From: Cellvibrio sp. PSBB006
Lineage (GTDB): Bacteria; Pseudomonadota; Gammaproteobacteria; Pseudomonadales; Cellvibrionaceae
Direction of reading: 5' to 3'
Length of the DNA stretch: 64,000 nucleotides
Assembly (NCBI RefSeq): GCF_002162135.1
Contig: NZ_CP021382.1
Coordinates: 4,710,001 to 4,774,000 of the forward strand
Below, piece by piece: positions 1-9,483 of the stretch (positions are counted from its first letter, which is position 1; each line of letters starts with the position of its first letter). The translations under genes were made by a program, and so were the position numbers. The notes beneath the pieces are model-generated. The model was not told the origin of the DNA, did no database searches, and was given only the letters and a program-made list of their open reading frames with translations.

Positions 1-1
1 T

Positions 2-82
2 GGTCAGGTGCGGGCGTATTACCAGGCTATCATTCGCGAGCCAGGTCGTGAGCAGACGTTATCCTTTTTGTTGAAGGAGTAA
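2..82 (+). CDS. C-terminal tail of an unidentified protein (partial)
   Basis: An open frame enters from the left edge and encodes 26 residues ending in FLLKE before TAA. The tail is too short to recognise. About 130 nt separate it from the next gene, and that spacer carries a promoter-like hexamer, so the two are probably separate transcription units. That it is coding at all rests only on the open frame and its position. Confidence 0.4.
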   Translation, partial: GQVRAYYQAIIREPGREQTLSFLLKE

Positions 83-173
83 GTATAAAAATTTTCCCAC
101 TATTTTGATAATTTTCGGAAATTTCTGCACAAAAAAGTCTAAAAATTTTTCATAAATGTTTTACCTGCGCTTG

Positions 174-179
174 TATAAT
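174..179 (+). promoter_or_regulatory. Candidate -10 hexamer TATAAT for the PKD lipoprotein gene
   Basis: A perfect TATAAT lies 34 nt before the start codon, in an AT-rich spacer. No good -35 is visible at 16-18 nt spacing, so the call is tentative. Confidence 0.35.
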
Positions 180-212
180 CAGCGCCCTTTTAACACATGG
201 AGATAGAAACGG

Positions 213-2147
213 ATGGCTAATTACGGACCGACAATGTCAATGACGGGATCTGCATTCAAATTATTGACAAGTTTATTATTTACCGCTGCGCTTGTTGCGT
301 GTGGTGGTGGTGGTGGAGGTGGAAGCGGCGGTGGTGGCGGCGGTTCATCCAGCAGTACCGTGAGCAATGTTGCGCCTGTAGCGAATGCCGGTGCGGATAA
401 AACGGTAAATGCGGGAGCGACAATTGAATTGGTCGCTGATGGAACAGATAGTGATGGAAGTATCACAGGATATCAATGGACTCAACTCTCAGGTCCTAAT
501 GTTTCACTGACGGCAATTGATTTAGACGCTGCTCATTTTTCTTTTGTAGCACCTTCAACCGGTGCGGAAGATTCTACGACGCTGGAATTTCGTTTGCAGG
601 TCACTGACAATGATGGCGCTACGGCGACGGACACCGTGGTGTTCACCATCAATCGTGTTAACACTGCGCCCGAAGTGAATGCTGGTGCCGATCAAACGGT
701 TATTGGCCTGTCGGACGTGAACCTTATGGGCACGGCGACCGATGATAGCGGTGAAGTTGAATCGTATCTCTGGACCCAAACAGCGGGTGAAGCGGTTTCT
801 CTCACCAATCCGGATAGCGCAACCGCTTCGTTTATTGCGCCCTCTACCAATGAAGAATTAACCCTCGAATTTGCATTGACGGTCACCGACGGTGATGGCG
901 CTACCACGACCGATGTGGTTGCTATTGTAGTGACTCCGGAAAACGCGCCCATCGTTTCATTTATCTTTCCGCCTGCGACTGGTGTTTATAAGAAAACCAG
1001 CATCAGTGCGTTCGGAACCTCCGAAACAAAAAATGGTGCAACTGTGGCAACGGTTGAAGTCAGCGCTGGCGGTGCCAGTGTAATGGCGGACGTGGAAGAA
1101 GATGGCAGCTGGCGTGCGGACAATATTCCCGTGCCGGCGGGTGCGAGTGAATTTACTGTGACGGCAACCATTACCGACAGTGAAGATCTTTCTCAATCGG
1201 CTTCTGCAACCTTGATGACGGATGGTGACAGTGCCGGTAGTGGTGGCTTGTGGACCGAGCCAAAAGCTGTTTCTGTGGTGCCTGGCAGTGATTACGTCTA
1301 TGTACTCACCGGAGGATATGATGCAAGTGCCAGTAGCATTGTTCCTGTAAACATCAGCACCGGACATCGCGGAGAGCCGATCACCGATTTCACCAATGTT
1401 GCACAGGGTTCGCAGACGGCTGTATTTCAGGACATGTTATTTGACGCAGAAAATGAGCAGTTATTGCTGGCCAGTAACCCTGCTGAAGGAACGCCTCAGA
1501 TTGTTGCGGTTGATATTGCCACGGGCGTTCGTACCACGATATCTAGTGAGGAGCATGGTGCAGGGGAATTTTTTGCTAATCCGATAAATCTGGAGTGGGG
1601 CAAGGATCGTCAGTTGTTGGTTACGGATAACGGAGCTGATACGATTTTTTTGGTTGATCCTGTGACGGGTGATCGGACAATTGTAGCTGATGCAACTACC
1701 CTTGACATTGCCATAGAGTCTCCGCTATTTGCGTCATGGGTTGAAAGCACAGACCAGATCGTCGTTACGCCTAATGTTTTTTTTAATCACTACTTTCTTG
1801 GTATTGAAGATTGGCAGACAGCGCCGTTGACTTACGTCATTTCAACGAATGATGAAAATGTCGGCCCTGATGTGGGGCGAACTGTTCAAGGTGCAGCTTT
1901 GGATGCAGTGAATAATCGTTTGCTGGTGTTGGATGGCAATGACCAACTGATAGCAGTGGATCTGGAAACAGGAAATCGCACGTTACTTGCAGAGAGTGTA
2001 ACCAGTTTTAGTTCTCCTTTTGATCTGCAAAAAAACCTGGAGTATGATCCTGTAAGCAAACTGCTCTATGTTACAGACAGCGACTTTAGTAAGGGCTTAT
2101 ACGTCGTCGATCCACAAAGCGGTAGTGTAGTACTACTCAGCAACTAA
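213..2147 (+). CDS. PKD/Ig-domain lipoprotein with C-terminal beta-propeller
   Basis: A 644-residue exported protein of unknown specific role. The N-terminus has a hydrophobic signal ending in LVAC (Cys30), a lipobox followed by a long Gly/Ser linker, so it is probably anchored in the outer membrane. Two PKD-like repeats follow (about 53-146 and 150-240, each beginning with a NAGADxTV motif), then an Ig-like domain (about 245-330). The last 300 residues contain repeated YVLTGG, LLVTDNG and LYVTDSD strands, typical of NHL/SMP-30-like propellers. GGAGA sits 9 nt before the first ATG; a second ATG seven codons later would give a more classical signal peptide. A binding or surface-adhesion role is inference from domains only. 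Confidence 0.8.
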   Translation: MANYGPTMSMTGSAFKLLTSLLFTAALVACGGGGGGGSGGGGGGSSSSTVSNVAPVANAGADKTVNAGATIELVADGTDSDGSITGYQWTQLSGPNVSLTAIDLDAAHFSFVAPSTGAEDSTTLEFRLQVTDNDGATATDTVVFTINRVNTAPEVNAGADQTVIGLSDVNLMGTATDDSGEVESYLWTQTAGEAVSLTNPDSATASFIAPSTNEELTLEFALTVTDGDGATTTDVVAIVVTPENAPIVSFIFPPATGVYKKTSISAFGTSETKNGATVATVEVSAGGASVMADVEEDGSWRADNIPVPAGASEFTVTATITDSEDLSQSASATLMTDGDSAGSGGLWTEPKAVSVVPGSDYVYVLTGGYDASASSIVPVNISTGHRGEPITDFTNVAQGSQTAVFQDMLFDAENEQLLLASNPAEGTPQIVAVDIATGVRTTISSEEHGAGEFFANPINLEWGKDRQLLVTDNGADTIFLVDPVTGDRTIVADATTLDIAIESPLFASWVESTDQIVVTPNVFFNHYFLGIEDWQTAPLTYVISTNDENVGPDVGRTVQGAALDAVNNRLLVLDGNDQLIAVDLETGNRTLLAESVTSFSSPFDLQKNLEYDPVSKLLYVTDSDFSKGLYVVDPQSGSVVLLSN

Positions 2148-2157
2148 CTGCTAAAAA

Positions 2158-2190
2158 ACCTGCCGATCTTCTCATCAAAGATCGGCAGGT
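2158..2190. terminator. Bidirectional Rho-independent terminator
   Basis: A 13-bp perfect stem (acctgccgatctt and its complement) with a 7-nt loop lies between two convergent genes. The A-run on the left gives a strong U-tract on the minus strand, so it mainly terminates katG. The plus-strand tail aatttcattt is weaker. Confidence 0.85.
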
Positions 2191-2212
2191 AATTTCATTT
2201 CCGTATGGCGAC

Positions 2213-4851
<2,639 letters not shown>

Positions 4852-5973
4852 ATGATGAAAAAAAATTGGATGTTATTCGGAGTGCTTGCTGCATGGTGTG
4901 TTAGCGCATGGGGCGCAGTCTTAAACAATAATGTTGCTGTCAATAATCTATCCGCGACAACAAATAACCTACTGAACTATCAGATTTCCGTACCTGCGGG
5001 TGCTACCAATCTGACCATCACCACCAACAGTGGATCAGGTGATGCAGACCTTTATGTGAGGGCAGGGAGCCAACCCACTTTATCATCCTATGATTGCCGC
5101 CCTTACTTGAATGGCAATAATGAGAGCTGTGCATTTTCGTCTCCCCAAGCGGCGGTGTATTACATTCAGTTACACGCCTATAGCAGTTTCAGTGGCGTCA
5201 CACTGGTCGCAAGTTACTCGACGTCTGGCGGTGGTAGTTCCAGTGGTGCGACCTGGTCCGGTTTTGAAAATTATTATGCGGATGCCATCGGTCTTTCCGG
5301 CACCGCGTTGAAAAATACCTTGGCAGATATTGCTGAACGTAATCATGTGCGCATGAGTTACGCGCAAGTATGGGATGCGCTCAAGTACACGGATGAAGAT
5401 CCTGACAACACCAATAACGTTATTTTGCTTTACACCGGCCGCTCACAGGCCAAGTCATTTAACGCGAGCGGCAACAACGATCCAGATGCCTGGAACCGCG
5501 AGCACACCTGGCCGAAAAGTCATGGTTTCCCAAGTTCCGGCGATTGGGGTTATACCGATATTCATCATCTTCGCCCCACCGATGCATCGGTCAACTCAAC
5601 GCGCGGTAACAAAGACTTCGACAACGGCGGTTCAAGCATCAGTGAAGCACCGGGAAATTATACGGACTCCGATAGTTTTCAGCCGCGCAATGCGATTAAG
5701 GGCGATGTTGCACGCATGATGTTTTATATGGACGTGCGCTACAACGGCGGCGATGGCACCGGCACAGATGATTTGCAGTTGGTGAACTACACGGGTACCA
5801 GCGGTGCTAACCTAGGTAAAATCTGCACCTTGTTGGCCTGGCACAATCAGGACCCGGTAAGCCAGCAAGAAATTAATCGCCATGCGCGCATTGTTGTGCG
5901 CCAGGGTAATCGCAATCCTTTTGTCGATTATCCCGCATGGGCGAATGAAATCTGGGGCAGCAGTTGTAATTAA
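4852..5973 (+). CDS. Secreted endonuclease I (NucM/EndA family) with N-terminal PPC domain
   Basis: An extracellular or periplasmic DNase/RNase. A signal peptide (about 1-22) is followed by a PPC (pre-peptidase C-terminal) beta-sandwich (about 25-125, with the typical SGDADLYVR motif), a Gly/Ser linker, then the endonuclease I domain. The catalytic His-Me-finger region is intact: NREHTWPKSHGF, and DIHHLRPTD followed by NSTRGNKDF. PPC-nuclease fusions are common in secretome-rich marine and soil bacteria. Likely roles are use of extracellular DNA as nutrient or biofilm remodelling (inference). GGAG is better spaced for the second ATG at 4855, so the true start may be three bases later. Confidence 0.9.
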   Translation: MMKKNWMLFGVLAAWCVSAWGAVLNNNVAVNNLSATTNNLLNYQISVPAGATNLTITTNSGSGDADLYVRAGSQPTLSSYDCRPYLNGNNESCAFSSPQAAVYYIQLHAYSSFSGVTLVASYSTSGGGSSSGATWSGFENYYADAIGLSGTALKNTLADIAERNHVRMSYAQVWDALKYTDEDPDNTNNVILLYTGRSQAKSFNASGNNDPDAWNREHTWPKSHGFPSSGDWGYTDIHHLRPTDASVNSTRGNKDFDNGGSSISEAPGNYTDSDSFQPRNAIKGDVARMMFYMDVRYNGGDGTGTDDLQLVNYTGTSGANLGKICTLLAWHNQDPVSQQEINRHARIVVRQGNRNPFVDYPAWANEIWGSSCN

Positions 5974-6047
5974 TCGTTAGCGCGTAAGAGCCACGCAAGC
6001 GTGGCGAGCAGAATCGTTATTGAAACTATCGATCCTGCGGGAGTAGG

Positions 6048-6082
6048 ATAGCCGCACGTTCCCCATGAGAACATGCGGCTAT
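6048..6082 (+). promoter_or_regulatory. Inverted repeat overlapping the mlaF start codon
   Basis: atagccgca pairs with tgcggctat, and an inner gtt/aac pair extends the stem past one mismatch around a 9-nt loop. The right arm contains the first two bases of the mlaF ATG. In mRNA this would sequester the start codon, suggesting translational control of the operon. The structure is seen; its function is inferred. Confidence 0.4.
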
Positions 6083-6890
6083 GGACGATAAATCGACGTT
6101 TGTTGAGTTAGATCAAGTTTCTTTTGGTTATGGCTCGCGTACCATATTACGCAACATAAGCTTGCGCATTCCGCGCGGGAAGTTGGTTGCCATCATGGGG
6201 GGGAGCGGATGTGGCAAGACGACGATTTTGCGCCTTATCGGCGGCCAGATTAAACCGACATCCGGGCGCGTAATGGTGGATAACCAATCGGTCGCCGCGT
6301 TGAATACCCATCAGCTTTTTTTATTGCGCCGCAAGATGGGCATGCTGTTTCAAATGGGTGCGTTGTTTACCGATCAAACGGTGTTTGAAAATGTCGCCTT
6401 TCAAATGCGCGAACACACCAACTTGCCGGAACCATTAATTCGCAATCTGGTATTGATGAAACTGCAGGCCGTCGGTTTGCGCGGTGCTCACCATTTAATG
6501 CCATCCGAGTTGTCCGGCGGTATGGCGCGGCGGGTAGCCCTGGCTCGCTCCATTGCGCTGGACCCGGAATTAATTCTTTACGATGAACCCTTTGCCGGCC
6601 TCGATCCGATCTCCCTGGGTGTAATAGGGCAGTTGGTGCGCCGTTTCAATGACGCCCTGGGCGCTACCTCCATTGTTGTGACGCACGATATTACCGAGTC
6701 ACTCAATATTGTGGATTATCTTTACATGATTGCGGAAGGTGTGGTCGTTGCTGAAGGTACGCCCGCTGAAATTTATCAATCCACCCACCCTTACCTGAAG
6801 CAATTTGTGAATGGCCATGCTGATGGGCCAGTTCCATTTCATTATCCTGCGCCGGATTATGCACACGACCTGCTGGGAGATGGATTATGA
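6081..6890 (+). CDS. mlaF: Mla ABC transporter ATP-binding protein MlaF
   Basis: The ATPase of the inner-membrane MlaFEDB complex, which moves phospholipids between inner and outer membranes to maintain lipid asymmetry. The 269 residues contain Walker A GGSGCGKTT (40-48), signature LSGGMARR (144-151), Walker B LILYDEP (164-170) and the switch His in VVTHD. It is the first gene of mlaFEDCB, and its last four bases overlap mlaE (ATGA). The Shine-Dalgarno is poor (GAGA about 10 nt upstream), and a hairpin covers the start codon, so translation may be regulated. Confidence 0.93.
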   Translation: MDDKSTFVELDQVSFGYGSRTILRNISLRIPRGKLVAIMGGSGCGKTTILRLIGGQIKPTSGRVMVDNQSVAALNTHQLFLLRRKMGMLFQMGALFTDQTVFENVAFQMREHTNLPEPLIRNLVLMKLQAVGLRGAHHLMPSELSGGMARRVALARSIALDPELILYDEPFAGLDPISLGVIGQLVRRFNDALGATSIVVTHDITESLNIVDYLYMIAEGVVVAEGTPAEIYQSTHPYLKQFVNGHADGPVPFHYPAPDYAHDLLGDGL

Positions 6891-7678
6891 AATCCATCGC
6901 CGATTACCTGACGTTGCTCGGGCATCAGGTAACGGAACGCTTGGTGTTATTGGGTGCAGTGTTTCATTTTTTATTTTCCATTTTCTTTATGTCGGGCACC
7001 TGTCTTCGTCGGCCATGGTTGGTGGTGCGTGAGATTTATTTTGTCGGTGTATTCTCGTTGTTGATTATTACCGTTGCTGGTCTGTTTGTCGGTCTGGTCT
7101 TGGGTTTGCAGATGTACGATACGCTGGAGCGTTTTGGTTCCGGCGATAGTGTTGGTATGGTTGTAGCGCTTGCCTTGGTGCGTGAACTCGGGCCGGTGTT
7201 ATCGGCGCTATTATTTTCAAGCCGCGCTGGTTCAGCCATTACCGCCGAGATTGGCCTAATGAAAACCACCGAACAATTAACCGCATTGGAGATGATGGCG
7301 ATACAACCGCTGGCACGCGTCATAGCACCGCGTTTTTGGGCCGGTGTTATCTCGCTGCCCTTACTCAATGTTATTTTCTGTGCGGTGGGTATTTGGGGTG
7401 GTTATCTGGTTGCTGTGCAATTGTTAGGTGTGGATGTTGGTACGTTTTGGTCACAGATGCAAAACGCGGTGGATTTTCGTCAGGATATTCTGAATGGCGT
7501 CATCAAAAGCGTGATTTTTGCGTTTGCTGTCAGCTTGATTGCGGTATTTGAAGGTTATTCTTCGGTACCCACTGCTGAAGGTGTTTCCCGGGCGACAACC
7601 CGTACGGTGGTGTTGTCGGCGTTGGTGGTGTTGGCCTTGGATTTTGTGCTGACGGCCTTTATGTTCAGAGGGTTTTGA
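6887..7678 (+). CDS. mlaE: Mla lipid transporter permease MlaE
   Basis: The integral-membrane permease (MlaE/DUF140 family, 263 residues) of the phospholipid-trafficking complex. Five or so hydrophobic segments are visible, with the conserved LVRELGPVLSALLFSSRAGSAITAEIG loop region and the EQLTALEMM coupling segment characteristic of the family. It is translationally coupled to mlaF by a 4-bp overlap and runs directly into mlaD. Confidence 0.93.
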   Translation: MKSIADYLTLLGHQVTERLVLLGAVFHFLFSIFFMSGTCLRRPWLVVREIYFVGVFSLLIITVAGLFVGLVLGLQMYDTLERFGSGDSVGMVVALALVRELGPVLSALLFSSRAGSAITAEIGLMKTTEQLTALEMMAIQPLARVIAPRFWAGVISLPLLNVIFCAVGIWGGYLVAVQLLGVDVGTFWSQMQNAVDFRQDILNGVIKSVIFAFAVSLIAVFEGYSSVPTAEGVSRATTRTVVLSALVVLALDFVLTAFMFRGF

Positions 7679-7680
7679 CA

Positions 7681-8157
7681 ATGAACCGTAACATGGTCGA
7701 TTTGTGGGTTGGCTTCTTTGTGGCGCTCGGTCTGGCGGCGGTGGTGTTTCTCTCGTTGAAGGTGGCTAATCAATCCAGTTTTCGTTCAGCGCCCAGTTAT
7801 GAAGTACACGCGTACTTTACCAATATCGGCGGATTGAAAATTCATTCGCCGGTAAAGAGTGCCGGTGTGGTTATCGGGCGGGTGAGCGACATTCAATTCG
7901 ACACCAACAATTACCAGGCAAGGGTGAGTATGGCCCTTGATAATCGCTATCGCTTCAGTGTGGATTCTTCCGCGAGCATTATTACCTCTGGCCTGTTGGG
8001 GGAACAATATATTGGTATTGAAGTGGGGGCCGATGACAGCCTGCTGGCCGATGGGGACAATATAGAGTTTACGTCTTCAGCGCTCTTGCTGGAAAAGCTG
8101 ATCGGTGCGTTTGGTCTTAATCAAGTGAGTGGGGATAAAAAGTCCGTCGATGAATAG
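7681..8157 (+). CDS. mlaD: Mla periplasmic MCE-domain protein MlaD
   Basis: The MCE-domain subunit that forms a hexameric lipid channel on top of MlaE. The 158-residue product has one N-terminal transmembrane helix (about 8-28) and one MCE domain (about 38-118, including GGLKIHSPVKSAGVVIGRV). ATG at 7681 is chosen over an in-frame TTG two codons earlier because CAGAGGG is well spaced for it. It begins 2 bp after the mlaE stop. Confidence 0.92.
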   Translation: MNRNMVDLWVGFFVALGLAAVVFLSLKVANQSSFRSAPSYEVHAYFTNIGGLKIHSPVKSAGVVIGRVSDIQFDTNNYQARVSMALDNRYRFSVDSSASIITSGLLGEQYIGIEVGADDSLLADGDNIEFTSSALLLEKLIGAFGLNQVSGDKKSVDE

Positions 8158-8184
8158 CGGACTGATATCACACAGGTGACGCAC

Positions 8185-8880
8185 ATGAAAAGCAATTTGA
8201 TGAACAGCTCGTCGCATTGTTACAGTCGCGGCATCATTGGGGTTCTGCTTTGTATGTTGCCATGGGTAAGTTATGCAGAAACTACAGCATTAACTACATC
8301 AGAAACTACAGCAGTAACACAAGTAGCTGACCCTGCCGCCGTGATGAAGGTGGCAATAGATGATGTACTAACGCAGTTAAAAAACCATGAAACACTGTAT
8401 AAAGATAACCCGCAACAATTGCGCGTTATGGTTGCCAACACCGTACTTCCGCATTTTAACGTTGCACGCATTGCCCAGTTGGCGCTGGCGCAACATTGGC
8501 GCAACGCCAGTGCGCAACAACGCGAAATGTATGTGCGTGAGTTCCAGCGCTATTTAATTCGGACTTATACCGAAACCTTGTATATCTATCGCAATACCAA
8601 GCCGGAGATGTTGGGGGCGCATTACAACGATAAGGATAGTCACAAAGCCACTCTCAAACTGCGCGCTACCAATGAGAAGGGCGAACCGGTCAGGTTATTT
8701 TTGCGGCTCGAACTCAAGGACGATAACTGGAAGGTTGTCGATATCAACGTAGAGGGCGTTAGCCTGGTGATTACCACGCGCGGCGTTTTTGATGAGGAAA
8801 TAAAAAAGGTAGGTCTGGATGCTTTCTTGAGCAATCTGGCGGAAAAGAATAATCGCGCGGAGGGCAGCGCAGATGAGTGA
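8185..8880 (+). CDS. mlaC: Mla periplasmic phospholipid-binding protein MlaC
   Basis: The periplasmic shuttle that carries phospholipids between the outer-membrane MlaA complex and MlaFEDB. A signal peptide ends near SYAETT. The mature part has the family motifs RIAQLALAQHWRNAS and VVDINVEGVSLV. The ATG at 8185 is preferred over an in-frame GTG at 8176 because AGGTGA lies 5 nt before it. A short low-complexity TTALTTSETTAVT stretch follows the signal. Its stop overlaps mlaB. No mlaA is present in this window. Confidence 0.9.
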   Translation: MKSNLMNSSSHCYSRGIIGVLLCMLPWVSYAETTALTTSETTAVTQVADPAAVMKVAIDDVLTQLKNHETLYKDNPQQLRVMVANTVLPHFNVARIAQLALAQHWRNASAQQREMYVREFQRYLIRTYTETLYIYRNTKPEMLGAHYNDKDSHKATLKLRATNEKGEPVRLFLRLELKDDNWKVVDINVEGVSLVITTRGVFDEEIKKVGLDAFLSNLAEKNNRAEGSADE

Positions 8881-9199
8881 ATGCTCGCTAAGTCAGGGCA
8901 CTGTTTACTTGCGTGGCGAGGTGAGTTTTGCAACCGTCACCAATCTGCACCGGCAGTTACAAGCGTTGATGCAAAGCGACGCACATACCCTGGATTGCAG
9001 CGGCGTCACCAAAGTCGATTCCTCCATCACCGCCTTGATATTGGTTGCGCTACGGCTTGCCAAAGATGCCGGTACTGACTTGCGCATTGTTCAATTGCCG
9101 GAAGCGGTAAGCCGGCTGGTGAGGCTTTACGATCTGGAGGAAAATTTTTTGTCAACACCATCCTTGCCGTTGCCGCTATCTACTTCGTTAAATATTTGA
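8873..9199 (+). CDS. mlaB: Mla STAS-domain protein MlaB
   Basis: A cytosolic STAS-domain subunit that binds MlaF and stabilises or activates the ATPase. The 108 residues contain the STAS signature LDCSGVTKVDSS, with the conserved phosphoacceptor-like Ser/Thr region. It overlaps mlaC by 8 bp and is the last gene of the operon. The C-terminal tail rich in Ser/Pro/Leu is unremarkable. No obvious terminator follows. Confidence 0.88.
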   Translation: MSECSLSQGTVYLRGEVSFATVTNLHRQLQALMQSDAHTLDCSGVTKVDSSITALILVALRLAKDAGTDLRIVQLPEAVSRLVRLYDLEENFLSTPSLPLPLSTSLNI

Positions 9200-9354
9200 A
9201 ATATCCCGCTCGTTTGCAATAGTCAAGCTCAATTAATAAACGCGTGCCTACCGGTAAACATTTTTTTATATCTGCGCAGTGGCACCCGGTACCCGGCAAT
9301 TCCCGTTCAAATTTCAACCAACCCAGGCATTCCTGCCAATCTACCATTGAACTG

Positions 9355-9366
9355 CTTGTATACAAG
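9355..9366. promoter_or_regulatory. Operator-like palindrome CTTGTATACAAG (site 1)
   Basis: A perfect 12-bp palindrome upstream of the receptor gene. A close copy lies 34 bp downstream, about three helical turns away, and another sits in front of the second TonB-receptor locus. The sequence fits operators of GntR/FadR-type regulators (GTATAC core); the regulator itself is not in the window. Confidence 0.65.
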
Positions 9367-9388
9367 TATTATCATCGGGCTGCATTTA

Positions 9389-9400
9389 CATGTATACAAG
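9389..9400. promoter_or_regulatory. Operator-like palindrome CATGTATACAAG (site 2)
   Basis: Matches site 1 at 11 of 12 positions and lies about 59 bp before the TATAAT hexamer, so an activator or a looping repressor are both possible. Confidence 0.6.
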
Positions 9401-9483
9401 TACTCAAGAGGCTAGGGTGCTCAAGCGGATTGCCGTGCAAGCATTTAATAGTCCCCCCTATAATAATCAGTGCAGGAAATCCT

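Larger units (their letters stand above)
9200..9483 (+). other. Regulatory intergenic region upstream of the first TonB receptor
   Basis: 284 bp without a gene. It contains two near-identical 12-bp palindromes (annotated separately) and a TATAAT hexamer at 9459-9464, which would place the transcription start only about 13 nt from the ATG. Confidence 0.55.
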
